DNA from: Rikenellaceae bacterium
GTDB lineage: Bacteria; Bacteroidota; Bacteroidia; Bacteroidales; UBA932
Reading direction: 5' to 3'
Length of the DNA: 6,399 nt
Assembly (NCBI GenBank): GCA_900769885.1
Contig: CAAGIG010000068.1
Span: forward strand, 1-6,399
The notes under the pieces: generated by a model
The model's input: only the letters and a program-made list of their open reading frames with translations
What the model was told of the DNA's origin: nothing
The model's database searches: none
Program-made: the position numbers and the translations under genes
Shown here: in pieces, positions 5,807-6,399 of the stretch
Layout of the letters: every line of letters begins with the position of its first letter
Position numbering within the stretch: the first letter of the stretch is position 1

Positions 5807-6390
5807 ATGAATACTTTCCGAAGAATATTGATATTGATTTTGGGGATTTCAGGATGTTTAAACTCCTTTGCACAAGGTGTTTATGTACCTATGCAGATTT
5901 TGTTTAACAAACCTTCCCCATCAGATACAACGATTGCCTTGTATGGATATAGTGAGGACTATTATTGGGAGAATTCATCATTGCCAATAGGAAATGGTGC
6001 TTTCGGGGCAAATATATTGGGTTCTGTCACTCTCGAGCGGATTACTTTGAACGAGAAATCTCTGTGGAGAGGTGGGCCGAACACGGCAGGAGGGGCAGAA
6101 TATTATTGGAATGTCAATAAAAATTCGGTAGATGTTCTAGGCGAAATACGTCAGGCATTTCTTGAAGGAGATAATCGAAAAGCTGCAAAACTTACCAGAG
6201 AAAATTTCAACGGATACGCAGCTTATGAAGATTATAATGAGTCCCCTTTCCGTTTCGGATCATATACTACGATGGGTGAGATTTATATTGAAACAGGGGT
6301 GGATGAGTGTACTGTAACCGATTATAAACGGCTATTGTCACTCGATTCTGCCTTTGTAGATGTTTCATTCAATTCTCAGGGGGTAAATTA
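5807..6390 (+). CDS. GH95-family glycoside hydrolase (alpha-L-fucosidase type), N-terminal part only
   Basis: The fragment encodes the first 194 residues of an enzyme that normally has about 750-850. A signal peptide covers residues 1-22. Cleavage after NSFA before Gln23 fits signal peptidase I, but Ile-Ser-Gly-Cys17 is also a passable lipobox, so secretion or lipidation is undecided. The GH95 N-terminal signature is clear: WENSSLPIGNGAFGA (54-68) followed by ERITLNEKSLWRGGP (77-91). GH95 enzymes act on alpha-1,2-linked fucose or on L-galactose with inversion. The catalytic Asn, Glu and Asp residues lie further on and are not in the window, so substrate cannot be judged. The apparent TAA at 6389-6391 uses a base that belongs to a sequencing adapter. 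GH95 proteins commonly read GVNY or GVxY here, so the real codon is probably Tyr and the gene runs on. No SusC/SusD partner is visible. Confidence 0.88.
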
Positions 6391-6399
6391 AGATCGGAA
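6391..6399 (+). other. Probable Illumina adapter remnant at the contig end
   Basis: The last nine bases, AGATCGGAA, equal the first nine of the TruSeq-type adapter AGATCGGAAGAGC, in the orientation expected from read-through at the 3' end. A given 9-mer matches at one fixed position by chance about once in 262,000. These bases are probably not genomic, and they create the false stop of the GH95 gene. Confidence 0.85.

Overview
The window looks like a fragment of a Bacteroidales genome (Bacteroides/Prevotella-like). The evidence is AT-rich DNA, a BACON-domain lipoprotein, a BspA-type leucine-rich repeat protein, a GH95 glycosidase, A-rich gene starts without Shine-Dalgarno sequences, and promoter boxes matching the Bacteroides pattern TTTG / TAnnTTTG. 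It is probably one short metagenome or draft contig: a gene is cut at the left edge, and the last nine bases (AGATCGGAA) match the start of the common Illumina adapter.

Layout. Bases 2-310 hold the C-terminal end of a probably exported protein, followed by a terminator (347-386). Bases 311-722 are non-coding and contain a palindrome-rich element (408-482) and a terminator for the opposite strand (664-699). A lipoprotein with a BACON domain and two further similar domains is on the minus strand (723-2003). A promoter region (2004-2296) separates it from a plus-strand group of three genes: a YjjU-like patatin phospholipase (2297-3148), a small membrane-anchored protein (3211-3603) and an LRR protein without a signal peptide (3609-4661). 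That group meets, with a single base between stop codons, a minus-strand pair: a short radical SAM protein (4977-5660) followed by a YgbA-family cysteine-rich protein (4663-4962). A divergent promoter region (5661-5806) then leads to the start of a secreted GH95 fucosidase/galactosidase-type enzyme, cut by the contig end.

How the genes may work together. The two operons are inferred from spacing only. Radical SAM plus YgbA is the most suggestive pair, since both have conserved cysteine motifs and are 14 bases apart. The lipoprotein and the GH95 enzyme fit the surface glycan-foraging lifestyle of gut Bacteroidales, but no SusC/SusD genes are visible. I found no CRISPR array, tRNA, rRNA, insertion sequence or recognisable defence system. 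The most actionable observation is that the apparent stop codon of the GH95 gene is an adapter artefact.
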